Shown here in pieces: positions 1 to 7,810 of a stretch of DNA of 29,725 bases. Both the position numbers and the translations under genes were made by a program. This DNA comes from DATJPD01 sp036394195. GTDB taxonomy: Bacteria; Pseudomonadota; Alphaproteobacteria; CACIAM-22H2. Each line of letters begins with the position of its first letter. The first letter of the stretch is position 1. Location of the stretch: assembly GCA_036394195.1 (NCBI GenBank), contig DASWFO010000148.1, forward strand, positions 1-29,725, in the 5' to 3' direction. The notes under the pieces were generated by a model. It was not told where the DNA came from. It saw nothing but the letters and a program-made list of their open reading frames with translations, and made no database searches.

Positions 1-537
1 ATTCCCGTGCACCCACCGCACCCGCCCCTGCAGATCCAGCCGCCGAGCGTTGCGTTGCGCGACCGCCAGCGCCGCCGCGCTGCGGTCGACGCCGATACCG
101 GTCGCGAACGGCAGTTCTTTCAGCAACGCGAGCAGCAGGCATCCGGTGCCGACGCCGAGATCGAGAACGCTGAGCGCCCGCGAGCGGTCGGCGATCTGCT
201 CCAGCACGGCGGCGACAATCGTTTCGCTGTCCGGACGCGGCGTCAGCACGTCGCGCGTGACCTGGAACTCGAGGCTCCAGAATTCGCGCCGGCCCAAAAT
301 CTGCGACATCGGCTCGCGGGCGAGGCGGCGGCGCAGCAAGGTGTCCAGCCGCGTCGCGGCATCGGCCGCGACGTCGCGTTCCGGCCACGCGATGACCCGC
401 TCGACGGGCACGGACAGCGCCTCTGCGACGAGCAGCCGCGCATCGAGGGCCGCGGACTCGATGCCGGCTTCCGCCAGCGCCGTCCGGCACCGCGCCAGCG
501 CGGCGCCGACGGTCGGCAGGGTCGCACTCTCGATCAT
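1..537 (-). CDS. prmC: Release factor N5-glutamine methyltransferase PrmC, N-terminal part (cut by window edge)
   Basis: PrmC methylates the glutamine of the GGQ motif in release factors RF1 and RF2, using S-adenosylmethionine, in the cytoplasm. The first 179 residues are visible. They comprise an N-terminal helical substrate-binding domain (about 1-85), a TPRPDSE segment (99-105, usually TPRPETE) and the SAM-binding motif DLGVGTGC (126-133). The catalytic NPPY motif lies past the left edge, so it cannot be checked. The ATG at 537 overlaps the prfA stop codon as ATGA, so the two genes are translationally coupled. This is the classical prfA-prmC order, placing the modifying enzyme directly after its substrate. 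The family assignment is firm; the gene is incomplete only because of the window boundary. Confidence 0.95.
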   Translation of the reverse strand, partial: MIESATLPTVGAALARCRTALAEAGIESAALDARLLVAEALSVPVERVIAWPERDVAADAATRLDTLLRRRLAREPMSQILGRREFWSLEFQVTRDVLTPRPDSETIVAAVLEQIADRSRALSVLDLGVGTGCLLLALLKELPFATGIGVDRSAAALAVAQRNARRLDLQGRVRWVHGN

Positions 538-1607
538 GGCAATTCCGCCAGGCGGGTGGCGCGATCATCGGCGATCAGCGCGTCGATGATCTCGTCGAGC
601 TCCTCGCCCGAGACGATCTTGTCGATCTTGTAGAGCGTGAGGTTGATCCGGTGGTCAGTCACCCGCCCCTGGGGGAAGTTGTAGGTGCGGATGCGCTCGG
701 AGCGGTCGCCGCTGCCGACCTGGGTGCGGCGGTTGGCCGCCCGCTCGGCTTCCGCCTTCGCGCGCTCCATCTCATACAGCCGGGCGCGCAGGATCTTCAG
801 CGCCTTCGCCTTGTTCTTGTGCTGCGATTTCTCGTCCTGCTGCTGCACGACCAGGCCGGTAGGCAGGTGGGTGATGCGCACGGCGCTGTCGGTGGTGTTG
901 ACCGACTGGCCGCCGGGGCCACTTGACCGGAAGACGTCGATGCGCAGGTCCTTGTCGTCGATCTTGATGTCGACGTCTTCGGCCTCCGGCAGGACCGCCA
1001 CCGTCGCCGCCGACGTATGGATGCGGCCGCTGGCTTCGGTCTCGGGGACCCGCTGCACGCGGTGCACGCCGGATTCGAATTTCAGTCGCGCGAACACGCC
1101 GGCACCGGAGATCTCGGCAATGGCTTCCTTGGTGCCGCCGAGCCCCGTCTCCGAGATTTCCATGATCTCAAAGCGCCAGCCATGCAGGGCCGCGTAGCGC
1201 TGATACATCCGGAACAGGACGGCCGCGAACAGGGCCGCCTCCTCGCCGCCGGTGCCGGCGCGCACCTCGAGAATGGCATTCTTCTCGTCGGCGGCGTCCT
1301 TCGGCAGCAGCATCATCTGGAGCTGGCGCTCCATGCCCGGCAACTTCTCCTTCAGCTGGAAGAACTCGGCTTCCGCGATCTTGCGCATCTCGGGATCGCC
1401 CCCGGCCTCGGTCATCAGGCCGGCTAGGTCGCCCAGCTCGCTGCGCGTCTTGCGCAGCGCCTCGACCGCCTGCACGACCGGCGTCAGGTCGGCGTATTCC
1501 TTCGACAGTTTCGCGAACGTCTTGGGGTCGGCGTCGGGGGCCGCAAGCGCCGCCGTGAGCTCGTGATGGCGGCCCACCACCTTGTCCAGCTTTTCGTCGA
1601 GATTCAC
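534..1607 (-). CDS. prfA: Peptide chain release factor 1
   Basis: RF1 recognises UAA and UAG stop codons and triggers peptide release on the ribosome. The 357-residue length is normal for RF1. The GGQ motif is at 232-234, in the context SSGPGGQSVNTTDS; Q234 is the residue PrmC methylates. The codon-recognition tripeptide position (PxT in RF1, SPF in RF2) reads PET at 188-190, within RVPETEASGRIHTS, which fits RF1. The start is a GTG at 1607, with GAGGAG seven bases upstream; that Shine-Dalgarno lies inside the last codons of hemA, only 4 bp away. The 3' end overlaps prmC by four bases. Its sequence style (PKDAADEKNAILEVRAGTGG) is what I associate with alphaproteobacterial RF1. Confidence 0.98.
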   Translation of the reverse strand: MNLDEKLDKVVGRHHELTAALAAPDADPKTFAKLSKEYADLTPVVQAVEALRKTRSELGDLAGLMTEAGGDPEMRKIAEAEFFQLKEKLPGMERQLQMMLLPKDAADEKNAILEVRAGTGGEEAALFAAVLFRMYQRYAALHGWRFEIMEISETGLGGTKEAIAEISGAGVFARLKFESGVHRVQRVPETEASGRIHTSAATVAVLPEAEDVDIKIDDKDLRIDVFRSSGPGGQSVNTTDSAVRITHLPTGLVVQQQDEKSQHKNKAKALKILRARLYEMERAKAEAERAANRRTQVGSGDRSERIRTYNFPQGRVTDHRINLTLYKIDKIVSGEELDEIIDALIADDRATRLAELP

Positions 1608-1611
1608 GTCG

Positions 1612-2895
1612 TCACTCCTCGCCCCGCTTGCGGTTCAGCCCGAACAGCTCGTGGAGAAGCCGCTCGGCGTCGCGCCGCGCCGCCGGATCGGCCGCCGCTT
1701 CGGCCGCCAGCCGCCGCAACGCCTCCGATGGTTCGTGCAGCAGGCGGTTGATCAAGAGCTCGGTCGCCCGCACCGCGTCGCCGCCCGCTTCGATCAGGAC
1801 CCGCGCGCGCTGGGTTTCAAAATGGCGGCGCAGCGCGGTGATCGCCGGAGCCGCGGTCCGTCCCGCCCGCTCGCGCGCGAACGCCGCGAGCTCCGCCTCG
1901 ACGATCGCCCAGGCCTCGGCGGCGGCCGTCTCGCGCGAGGCGCGGCCGCTCATCGCCACGTTCTCCAGGTCGTCGAGGTCGTAACGGAACGCGCCGTCGA
2001 GCGGCTCGACGGCCGGGTCGATGTCCGCCGGCACGCCCAGATCGAGCAGCAGCATCGCGCGGCGGCGGCGCAGGCGGAGCGCTGCGTCGACCATCGCCGC
2101 CGTGATGCTGAACCGGCCGGTGCCGGCCGCGGTGATCACGATATCGGCCGGCGCCAGGGCCGCGGGCAGCGCCTCGAACGCGGCGACGTGGCAGTCGAGC
2201 TGCCGCGCCAGCGCCTCGCTGCGCACCGCGTTCGGGCCGGTGACGGTGAGTCGCTTCAGCCCGGCGCCGCGGAAATGCTCGATCAAGAGCTCGCCCATGT
2301 CGCCCGGCCCAACCAGAAGTGCAGCGCAGCCAGTGAGCTGGCCGTGCACGTCGTGCGCGACCTGCACCGCGGCTGAGGCCAGCGTGACCGGCCGCTCGCC
2401 GAGTGCGGTCTCACTGCGGGCGCGCTTGGCCGCACCGTAGGCGGCCTGCAGAGCCGAATCGAGCTCCGGGCCGATCAGGCCCGCGTCGCGCGCGCGGCGA
2501 TGCGCCTCCTTGACCTGGCCCAGGACCTGCGGCTCGCCGATCACCTGGCTGTCAAGCGCCGCCGCGACCGCGAAGATCTGCCGCAAGGCCTCGTCGCCCT
2601 CGAGAAAACGGATCTGCCCGCCGAGCGCGTCGGCGCCGAGCCCGGTCCGCGCGGCAAACACCGACAGCAAGCTGCGGGCAAACGCTGCAGGATCGGACGC
2701 AGCACCCTGCACCTCGACGCGGTCGCAGGTCGACAGCACGATTGCCTGAGTGAGCCCCGCGGCACGCAGGTCGGCGAGGAAGCCGGCCATCTCGCCGTCC
2801 TGGACGAACAGCCGGTCGAGCAACATCGGCGTCGCGGTGCGGTGGGTGAAGCCCACCACCACCGGCCGCAATGCTGTCTCGGAGACGCCGCTCAC
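1612..2895 (-). CDS. hemA: Glutamyl-tRNA reductase (C5 pathway of 5-aminolevulinate synthesis)
   Basis: This enzyme reduces glutamyl-tRNA(Glu) to glutamate-1-semialdehyde with NADPH, the first committed step of tetrapyrrole synthesis by the C5 route. The 427 residues show the family layout. The catalytic-cysteine motif is STCDRVEV (Cys57), GEPQVLGQV is at 120-128, a Rossmann nucleotide-binding segment LLVGPGDMG is at 192-200, and a C-terminal helical dimerisation domain follows. Two conserved positions deviate. The residue after the catalytic Cys is Asp instead of the usual Asn (STCNR), and the AVPRDIDP-like motif reads GVPADIDP. The start is a GTG at 2895 with a GGGGGA Shine-Dalgarno, 13 bp after hisS; prfA follows after 4 bp. 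It is not ALA synthase, which shares the gene symbol in many alphaproteobacteria. Confidence 0.92.
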   Translation of the reverse strand: MSGVSETALRPVVVGFTHRTATPMLLDRLFVQDGEMAGFLADLRAAGLTQAIVLSTCDRVEVQGAASDPAAFARSLLSVFAARTGLGADALGGQIRFLEGDEALRQIFAVAAALDSQVIGEPQVLGQVKEAHRRARDAGLIGPELDSALQAAYGAAKRARSETALGERPVTLASAAVQVAHDVHGQLTGCAALLVGPGDMGELLIEHFRGAGLKRLTVTGPNAVRSEALARQLDCHVAAFEALPAALAPADIVITAAGTGRFSITAAMVDAALRLRRRRAMLLLDLGVPADIDPAVEPLDGAFRYDLDDLENVAMSGRASRETAAAEAWAIVEAELAAFARERAGRTAAPAITALRRHFETQRARVLIEAGGDAVRATELLINRLLHEPSEALRRLAAEAAADPAARRDAERLLHELFGLNRKRGEE

Positions 2896-2908
2896 GGCGC
2901 GTCCCCCG

Positions 2909-4150
2909 CTATCGGAACTGGGCGAGCCGGTCCTTCAGAGCCTCGAGAGGCACCTCGGCCTGCTCACCCGAATCGAGATCGCGCACAGTCGCTGCGTTGC
3001 GCTTCAGCTCATCCTCGCCGATGATCACCGCCGCCCGCGCGTTGAGCTTGTTCGCCGCCTTCAGCCGCCGCGACACGTTGCCGCGATAGCCGAGCTCGAC
3101 CGCGAAGCCCGTCCGCCGCAGCTGCTCGGCGAGCGCGTGTGCGACCCCTTCGCCCTCGGGGCCGACCGGCACGATCGCGATGGGTCTCGCCGGCAGCGGC
3201 ACGTCGCGCACCAGCAACGCCAGCCGCTCCACGCCCGCGGCCCAGCCGATGCCGGGCGTCGCTGGCCCGCCCATCTGCTCGATCAGCCCGTCATAGCGCC
3301 CGCCGGCCATCACCGCACTCTGCGCGCCGAGCTCGTCCGTCGTGAACTCGAACGCCGTGTGGCAGTAGTAGTCGAGTCCGCGCACCAGGCGCTGGTTGCG
3401 GCTGAACTTGATGCCGAGCCCGGTCAGCCCGTCGCAGACCTTCTTGAAGAAGTCGCGGGCGCCGTCGGTCAGCGAATCGTCGAACAGCGGCGCATCGGCG
3501 ACGATGCGGCGATCGCCTTCGTCTTTCGAGTCCAGGATGCGCAACGGATTGCGGTCGAGGCGGCGCTTGCTGTCCTCGGACAAGCCGGATTCGTGGCGTC
3601 GCAGATAATCGACCAGCTTCGCGCGATAGGCGCTGCGGCTCTCGGTGTCGCCTAGCGTATTGATCTCAAGCGTCGTGCGCTCGAGGATTCCCAGCGCATC
3701 GAGGACCCGCGCCCCCGCCGCGATCGATTCGACGTCGGCGAGGGGCTCGCCCACGCCGATGGTCTCGATGCCGATCTGGTGGAACTGGCGCAGCCGGCCC
3801 TTCTGCGGCCGCTCGTACCGGAACATCGGCCCATAATAGAAAAACTTGAGCGGCGCCTGCTGCAGGAGGCCGCCCGAGATCACCGCCCGCGCGACGCCGG
3901 CGGTGTTCTCCGGGCGCAGCGTGAGCTCATCGCCGCCGCGCTCGAAACTGTACATCTCCTTGGTGACGATGTCGGACGTGTCGCCAAGCGTGCGCTTGAA
4001 CACGTCGGTGAACTCGAAGATCGGAGTCGCCATCTCGTGGAAGCCGTACAGGGCCGCGACCCGCCGCGCCACGTCGGCGACGTGGCGGTGGCGCCGCATC
4101 TCCTCGGGCAGAATGTCGTGCGTGCCGCGGACCGGCTGGAGAGAGGACAT
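2909..4150 (-). CDS. hisS: Histidyl-tRNA synthetase
   Basis: HisRS charges tRNA(His) with histidine; it is a class II aminoacyl-tRNA synthetase. The 413-residue protein begins with the typical LQPVRGTHDILPEE. Motif 2 is FRYERPQKGRLRQF (110-123), the histidine-specific segment is LVRGLDYYCHTAFEF (from 255), and GGRYDGL (283-289) and motif 3 GIGWAAGVERL (300-310) follow. An anticodon-binding domain fills the C-terminus. The length is normal for a bacterial HisRS. The ATG at 4150 lies 69 bp downstream of the ispG stop, and that gap contains a strong stem-loop. Expression is probably from the ispG promoter, possibly modulated by that stem-loop. Confidence 0.98.
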   Translation of the reverse strand: MSSLQPVRGTHDILPEEMRRHRHVADVARRVAALYGFHEMATPIFEFTDVFKRTLGDTSDIVTKEMYSFERGGDELTLRPENTAGVARAVISGGLLQQAPLKFFYYGPMFRYERPQKGRLRQFHQIGIETIGVGEPLADVESIAAGARVLDALGILERTTLEINTLGDTESRSAYRAKLVDYLRRHESGLSEDSKRRLDRNPLRILDSKDEGDRRIVADAPLFDDSLTDGARDFFKKVCDGLTGLGIKFSRNQRLVRGLDYYCHTAFEFTTDELGAQSAVMAGGRYDGLIEQMGGPATPGIGWAAGVERLALLVRDVPLPARPIAIVPVGPEGEGVAHALAEQLRRTGFAVELGYRGNVSRRLKAANKLNARAAVIIGEDELKRNAATVRDLDSGEQAEVPLEALKDRLAQFR

Positions 4151-4176
4151 AGGTCGCGTGTCGTCCGGCTGCCCGC

Positions 4177-4206
4177 CTTCATCCGCACGCAGATGCGCGG
4201 ATGAAG
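4177..4206. repeat. 10-bp inverted repeat (stem-loop) between ispG and hisS
   Basis: CTTCATCCGC at 4177-4186 is perfectly complementary to GCGGATGAAG at 4197-4206, with a 10-base loop. It fills the middle of the 69-bp ispG-hisS gap. There is no U-run after it in the minus-strand transcript, so a simple intrinsic terminator is unlikely. It could be an RNA processing or stabilising hairpin that sets relative expression of the two genes, but this is inference. Confidence 0.6.
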
Positions 4207-4219
4207 CGCGGCGGCATAT

Positions 4220-5347
4220 CTATTCCGCAGCCGAGGCCGTCTCGGCGGCTTTGGATTTCTCGATCTCGGCCGCCTTCTTCTCGACCATGCCTACGAGATG
4301 GTCGACGATGTTGGCATCCTTGAGCCGGTGGTCGGGCTGCCCCGCCACGTAAACCTGGTGCGTGCCGTTGCCGCCGCCGGTGAAGCCGATATCGGTCTCG
4401 CGCGCCTCGCCGGGGCCGTTGACCACGCAGCCGATCACCGACACGGTCATCGGCGTGGTGATGTGGCTCAGCCGCTCTTCGAGCACCTCGACGGTCTTGA
4501 TGACATCGAACTGCTGGCGGGCGCAGGACGGGCACGCGATCACGGTGACGCCGCGCCGGCGCAGGCCCAGCGATTTCAGCATCTCGTAGCCGGCCTTCAC
4601 TTCTTCGACCGGATCGGCTGAGAGCGAGACGCGGATCGTGTCGCCGATGCCGGCCCACATCAAGGAGCCGAGGCCGATCGCCGACTTGATCGTGCCCGAA
4701 CGCAGGCCGCCGGCCTCGGTGATGCCGATATGCAGCGGGAAATCGCCGGCCTCCGCGAGCTGCTGATAGGCGGCCACCGCGAGGAACACGTCCGACGCCT
4801 TCACCGAGATCTTGAACTCGTGGAAGTCCTCGTCCTGGAGATATTTCGCGTGGTCGAGCGCACTCTCGACCATCGCCTCCGGGCACGGCTCGCCGTATTT
4901 CTCGAGCAGGTCCTTCTCCAGCGAGCCGGCGTTGACGCCGATGCGCATCGAGCAGCCATGGTCGCGCGCGGCCTTCACGACCTCGCGCACGCGCTCGCGG
5001 CTGCCGATGTTGCCCGGATTGATGCGCAGGCAGGCGGCACCGGCAGCGGCCGCTTCGAGGGCGCGCTTGTAGTGGAAGTGGATGTCGGCCACGATCGGGA
5101 TCTTCGCCGCACGAACGATCTCTTTCAGAGCCGCGGTCGATTCCTCGTCCGGGCAGGACACGCGGACGATGTCGCACCCCGCCTCCTCGACGCGGCGGAT
5201 CTGGTCGATCGTCGCCTTGGCGTCGGACGTGGGCGTGTTGGTCATCGTCTGCACGGTGATCGGCGCGTCGCCGCCGACGGGCACCGAGCCCACGTGAATC
5301 TGCCGGCACTTGCGACGGATGATCTGCCGATAAGCCCTGACTGTCAT
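4220..5347 (-). CDS. ispG: 4-hydroxy-3-methylbut-2-en-1-yl diphosphate synthase (IspG/GcpE)
   Basis: IspG is the [4Fe-4S] enzyme of the MEP isoprenoid pathway that converts MEcPP to HMBPP. The protein has 375 residues, the usual bacterial two-domain length. The N-terminal TIM-barrel region contains VGSVPVGGDAPITVQTMTNT (residues 19-38). The C-terminal cluster ligands are Cys272 and Cys275 (ACPSCAR) and Cys307 (GCVVNGPGE), with the fourth-ligand Glu314. The ATG at 5347 is preceded by GGAGAGG. It is the first gene of the minus-strand housekeeping operon ispG-hisS-hemA-prfA-prmC. The AT-rich stretch directly upstream is the likely promoter. Confidence 0.97.
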   Translation of the reverse strand: MTVRAYRQIIRRKCRQIHVGSVPVGGDAPITVQTMTNTPTSDAKATIDQIRRVEEAGCDIVRVSCPDEESTAALKEIVRAAKIPIVADIHFHYKRALEAAAAGAACLRINPGNIGSRERVREVVKAARDHGCSMRIGVNAGSLEKDLLEKYGEPCPEAMVESALDHAKYLQDEDFHEFKISVKASDVFLAVAAYQQLAEAGDFPLHIGITEAGGLRSGTIKSAIGLGSLMWAGIGDTIRVSLSADPVEEVKAGYEMLKSLGLRRRGVTVIACPSCARQQFDVIKTVEVLEERLSHITTPMTVSVIGCVVNGPGEARETDIGFTGGGNGTHQVYVAGQPDHRLKDANIVDHLVGMVEKKAAEIEKSKAAETASAAE

Positions 5348-5359
5348 GAACCTCTCCGC

Positions 5360-5410
5360 GAAAGGCGGGTGTGTCCTAAGACTTATATAGGAATTAAAAT
5401 CGTCGGACCA
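5360..5410 (-). promoter_or_regulatory. Probable promoter region of the ispG operon
   Basis: The 92-bp gap between ispG and the end of the amidase gene contains an island of A and T (about 5376-5400) that stands out from the surrounding GC-rich DNA. Read on the minus strand it contains TATATA, a plausible -10 element. No convincing -35 hexamer is visible at 16-18 bp, so the exact promoter is uncertain. It is the only obvious upstream region for the five-gene operon. Confidence 0.4.
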
Positions 5411-5439
5411 CAGTCCAGTTGCGCGGCGTTATGAGGCGC

Positions 5440-6606
5440 TTAGCCCCAGTCGAGGGCGGCGGCGAACAACAACAGCGCCCGATCCGCACCCGGCGGCCCG
5501 ATCAGCGACACGCCGACGGGGCAGCCCTGGGACGTGGCCAGCGGGAGGCTGATCTGCGGCGCCCCGGTAACGCCGGCGATCGACAGCATGGTGAGCGCCC
5601 GCATGCGCATATCGTCGATATCGGGCGAATTGCGGCGCGGCGCAATGCAGGGCCCCGTCGGCACCACGATCAGCCCATCGCCGCCGAGGAGATCCTGCAA
5701 CGCGGTCCGATACCGTTGCCGGCGCTCGCGGGCAGCCCCTTCGAGCGAGGGGTCGACCGTCCTGGTCCATTCAAAGCGCGCCGCGACTCGCGGTCCGAAG
5801 GTCGGCTGTTTCTCCGTGATCCACGGCGCATTGCAGCGCCAGGTCTCGATCGCCTGGATGGTCCGCAAGCAGCTCACCCACTCGCTCATCCCGTCGGGAC
5901 AGACATCCACGGTTTGCGCGGCGCCGAGCCGGGACGCAAGACGCTCGACCGCCGGCCGGATCGCGGCCATGACGTCGGGCTCGGCGAGCGCCATGACCTC
6001 GGCGGCCTGGAACAGGCGTCGCGGAACGAACTCGATCGGGTCCTCGCCGAACAGCACGCGCCCGACACGCTCCATCGTTCCCGCATCGCGCGCGAACCAG
6101 CCCACCGTATCGGTGCTGGGCGCCAGCGGCACCAGGCCTGCGGTGGTGATGCGCCCGTGGGACGGCCGCAGCCCGTAGATGCCACAGAAGCTGGCGGGCA
6201 GCCGCACCGAGCCGCCGGTGTCGGTGCCGATCGCGAAATCGACGAGCTTGCCGGCGACGGCGGCCGCCGAGCCACTCGACGAGCCCCCCGGGATGCGGCC
6301 GGGCGCATTGACGTTCTCGGGCGTGCCGTAGAAATGGTTCTCGCCTTCGACGCCGAAGCACATCTCGTCGCAATGAGTCTTGCCGACGAGATCGGCGCCC
6401 GCATCGAGCAGCGCCTGGACCGGCGGCGCTGTCGAGCCGGCCAGCGCGGCGTCGCGCAAGTAATCGGGATTGCCGGCGCCGGTCCGATGCCCGGCGATGT
6501 CGAAGACGTCCTTGACGCCGAAGGTCAGGCCGGCCAGCGGGCCGCCACGGTGCCCCTTGATCGAAACGTCGTGGAAGTCGCAGAAGGCGCCGAGGAAATC
6601 GCGCAT
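5440..6606 (-). CDS. Amidase-signature family hydrolase
   Basis: Amidase-signature enzymes hydrolyse amide bonds with a Ser-cisSer-Lys triad. The 388-residue protein shows the catalytic Lys32 in FGVKDVFD, the glycine-serine stretch IPGGSSSGSAAAVA (105-118, source of the cis-Ser) and the nucleophile Ser133 in GTDTGGSVRLPA. No signal peptide is seen, so it should be cytoplasmic. The start is 7 bp after the stop of the upstream Rieske oxygenase gene, so the two form one transcription unit. The protein is shorter than the 450-500 residues of many amidases but all catalytic elements are present. The substrate is unknown; in this context it may open or trim an amide made by the oxygenase and deaminase steps. 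GatA is unlikely because GatB and GatC are not adjacent. Confidence 0.9.
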   Translation of the reverse strand: MRDFLGAFCDFHDVSIKGHRGGPLAGLTFGVKDVFDIAGHRTGAGNPDYLRDAALAGSTAPPVQALLDAGADLVGKTHCDEMCFGVEGENHFYGTPENVNAPGRIPGGSSSGSAAAVAGKLVDFAIGTDTGGSVRLPASFCGIYGLRPSHGRITTAGLVPLAPSTDTVGWFARDAGTMERVGRVLFGEDPIEFVPRRLFQAAEVMALAEPDVMAAIRPAVERLASRLGAAQTVDVCPDGMSEWVSCLRTIQAIETWRCNAPWITEKQPTFGPRVAARFEWTRTVDPSLEGAARERRQRYRTALQDLLGGDGLIVVPTGPCIAPRRNSPDIDDMRMRALTMLSIAGVTGAPQISLPLATSQGCPVGVSLIGPPGADRALLLFAAALDWG

Positions 6607-6613
6607 GGGACGA

Positions 6614-7636
6614 TCAGGCGTCGGCCAGCCGCTTCTCGGTCTCGCCGTGCTCGGCGAGGAGCGCCATCAGCTTACGCCGCATGAGCAGGTTGGCTTTGTC
6701 GGACGGCATGTGAAACTCCTCGCCCGACGTGGCGTTGAGCGGCGAATCGTACGCCGTCGCCTCCAGAACCATCCGGTCTTCGTTGGTCACCTGGCGGTCG
6801 AAGGCGATGATGTCCTTGGCCGGCGCGTCCTCTTCGCGATCGTTGCGGAAGGCGAACTGGATCAGCTGCGAGCGATGGTCGTCGATCGGCGTGGCCGCGG
6901 TGACGATCACGTGCTGCAGCCCCGTCGGATACTTGATCCGAAGCTTGCGGCAGAACGGCAGCCACCAGATCCGCAGGTTGTCGCGGACCAGCCGGTCGCC
7001 CTCGACTTTGAGATTTTTCTTTTGCAGATCCGGGTTCTTCACGGGTACCAACGAGTGCGTCTCGAATCCCCAGTCGTGCTCGGTGAACGAGAAATCCGCC
7101 GGCTCGGGATTTTCGACATCGCCGAAGCTCGCGCGATGCACGTAGGAGAAATGCGCGTTGTCGAACGAATTCTCCATCACGCGGAGCGCCGCGCAATTCC
7201 ACACCTCGTAGAACTCATGGATCTGCCGGAACCCCGGCTCGGCGGCTTCCGGAATGTCCGGAATGTCGCCGAGCGGCTCGTCCAGGCACACCCACGCATA
7301 GCCGTAACGCGCCTCTGTGCGATAGGAGTCGATCTTGAACTTCGGCGGCTTCGCATCCGGCTTCGCCTGCGGGATCCGCACACAGCGCCCGTTCCGGTCG
7401 AACGTCCAGCCGTGATAGCCGCAGGAGATCACGCCGTCCCTGACGAAGCCCAGCGACAGCTTGGCCGTACGGTGACAGCAGCGATCGATGCACGCGGCCG
7501 GCTGGCCGTCGGCATCGAGCCACAAGACCATCGCCTGGCCGAGCAAGGTGAACGGCTTCGGACCGTCGGCCAAGGCACTCACCGGCATGACCGGATACCA
7601 GAACCGGCGCAGCACTTTTTGACGGGTCACCAGCAT
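6614..7636 (-). CDS. Rieske non-heme iron oxygenase, VanA/NdmA-like (paralog 1)
   Basis: This is an oxygenase of the type that O- or N-demethylates or hydroxylates small rings. The Rieske [2Fe-2S] ligands are Cys53 and His55 (DRCCH) and Cys72 and His75 (CGYHGW), spaced CxH-x16-CxxH. The mononuclear iron site is His162 and His167 in NSFDNAHFSYVH, with Asp159 as the bridging residue and Asp287 (NEDRMVLE) as probable third ligand. The start chosen is the ATG at 7636, not the in-frame upstream ATG at 7678: GAGGAG sits six bases before it, and the two paralogs start with the same ML(V/A)T. That gives 340 residues. It leads a two-gene unit with the amidase and is divergent from the isochorismatase-like gene. 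No reductase or ferredoxin is linked. The substrate is unknown. Confidence 0.92.
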   Translation of the reverse strand: MLVTRQKVLRRFWYPVMPVSALADGPKPFTLLGQAMVLWLDADGQPAACIDRCCHRTAKLSLGFVRDGVISCGYHGWTFDRNGRCVRIPQAKPDAKPPKFKIDSYRTEARYGYAWVCLDEPLGDIPDIPEAAEPGFRQIHEFYEVWNCAALRVMENSFDNAHFSYVHRASFGDVENPEPADFSFTEHDWGFETHSLVPVKNPDLQKKNLKVEGDRLVRDNLRIWWLPFCRKLRIKYPTGLQHVIVTAATPIDDHRSQLIQFAFRNDREEDAPAKDIIAFDRQVTNEDRMVLEATAYDSPLNATSGEEFHMPSDKANLLMRRKLMALLAEHGETEKRLADA

Positions 7637-7795
7637 CGAAAACTCCTCGGCGGCAGAATCGGCCGTTTGCGACGGCATCGGAATTGCAAATTTCTCGCCA
7701 CCCGCAAGCCCTTGGCGGAATATAAGGGATCGCTGGCGCGCCGCGCTGAGTTTCCACTGCCGCGCCTAATTTTTGGGCAAATTGAGGTTCGTTTG
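7637..7795. promoter_or_regulatory. Divergent promoter region between Rieske 1 and the isochorismatase-like gene
   Basis: About 160 bp separates the two divergent genes. It contains AT-rich patches: AATTGCAAATTT at 7682-7693, AATATAAGG near 7720, and a TAATTTTTG stretch near 7770. Read toward the Rieske gene, TTATATTCC gives a possible -10. I cannot assign a full -35/-10 pair with confidence in either direction. No clear palindromic operator is visible. Confidence 0.35.
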
Positions 7796-7810
7796 GTGGC
7801 ACGCACGAAA

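Noticed and set aside
4179..5309. Minus-strand open frame overlapping ispG in another frame
   Set aside because: It is extremely Arg-rich and lacks motifs; IspG in the correct frame has all cluster-binding cysteines.
5348..5439. TPP or other riboswitch upstream of transport or metabolic genes
   Set aside because: The thiamine-type binding proteins made me look for the TPP riboswitch core here and in the other intergenic gaps; no matching conserved elements were found.
6470..7795. Long plus-strand open frame continuous with the isochorismatase-like gene
   Set aside because: It is antisense to the Rieske 1 gene and has no family features; only the part from about 7796/7811 is real. High GC keeps the antisense frame open.
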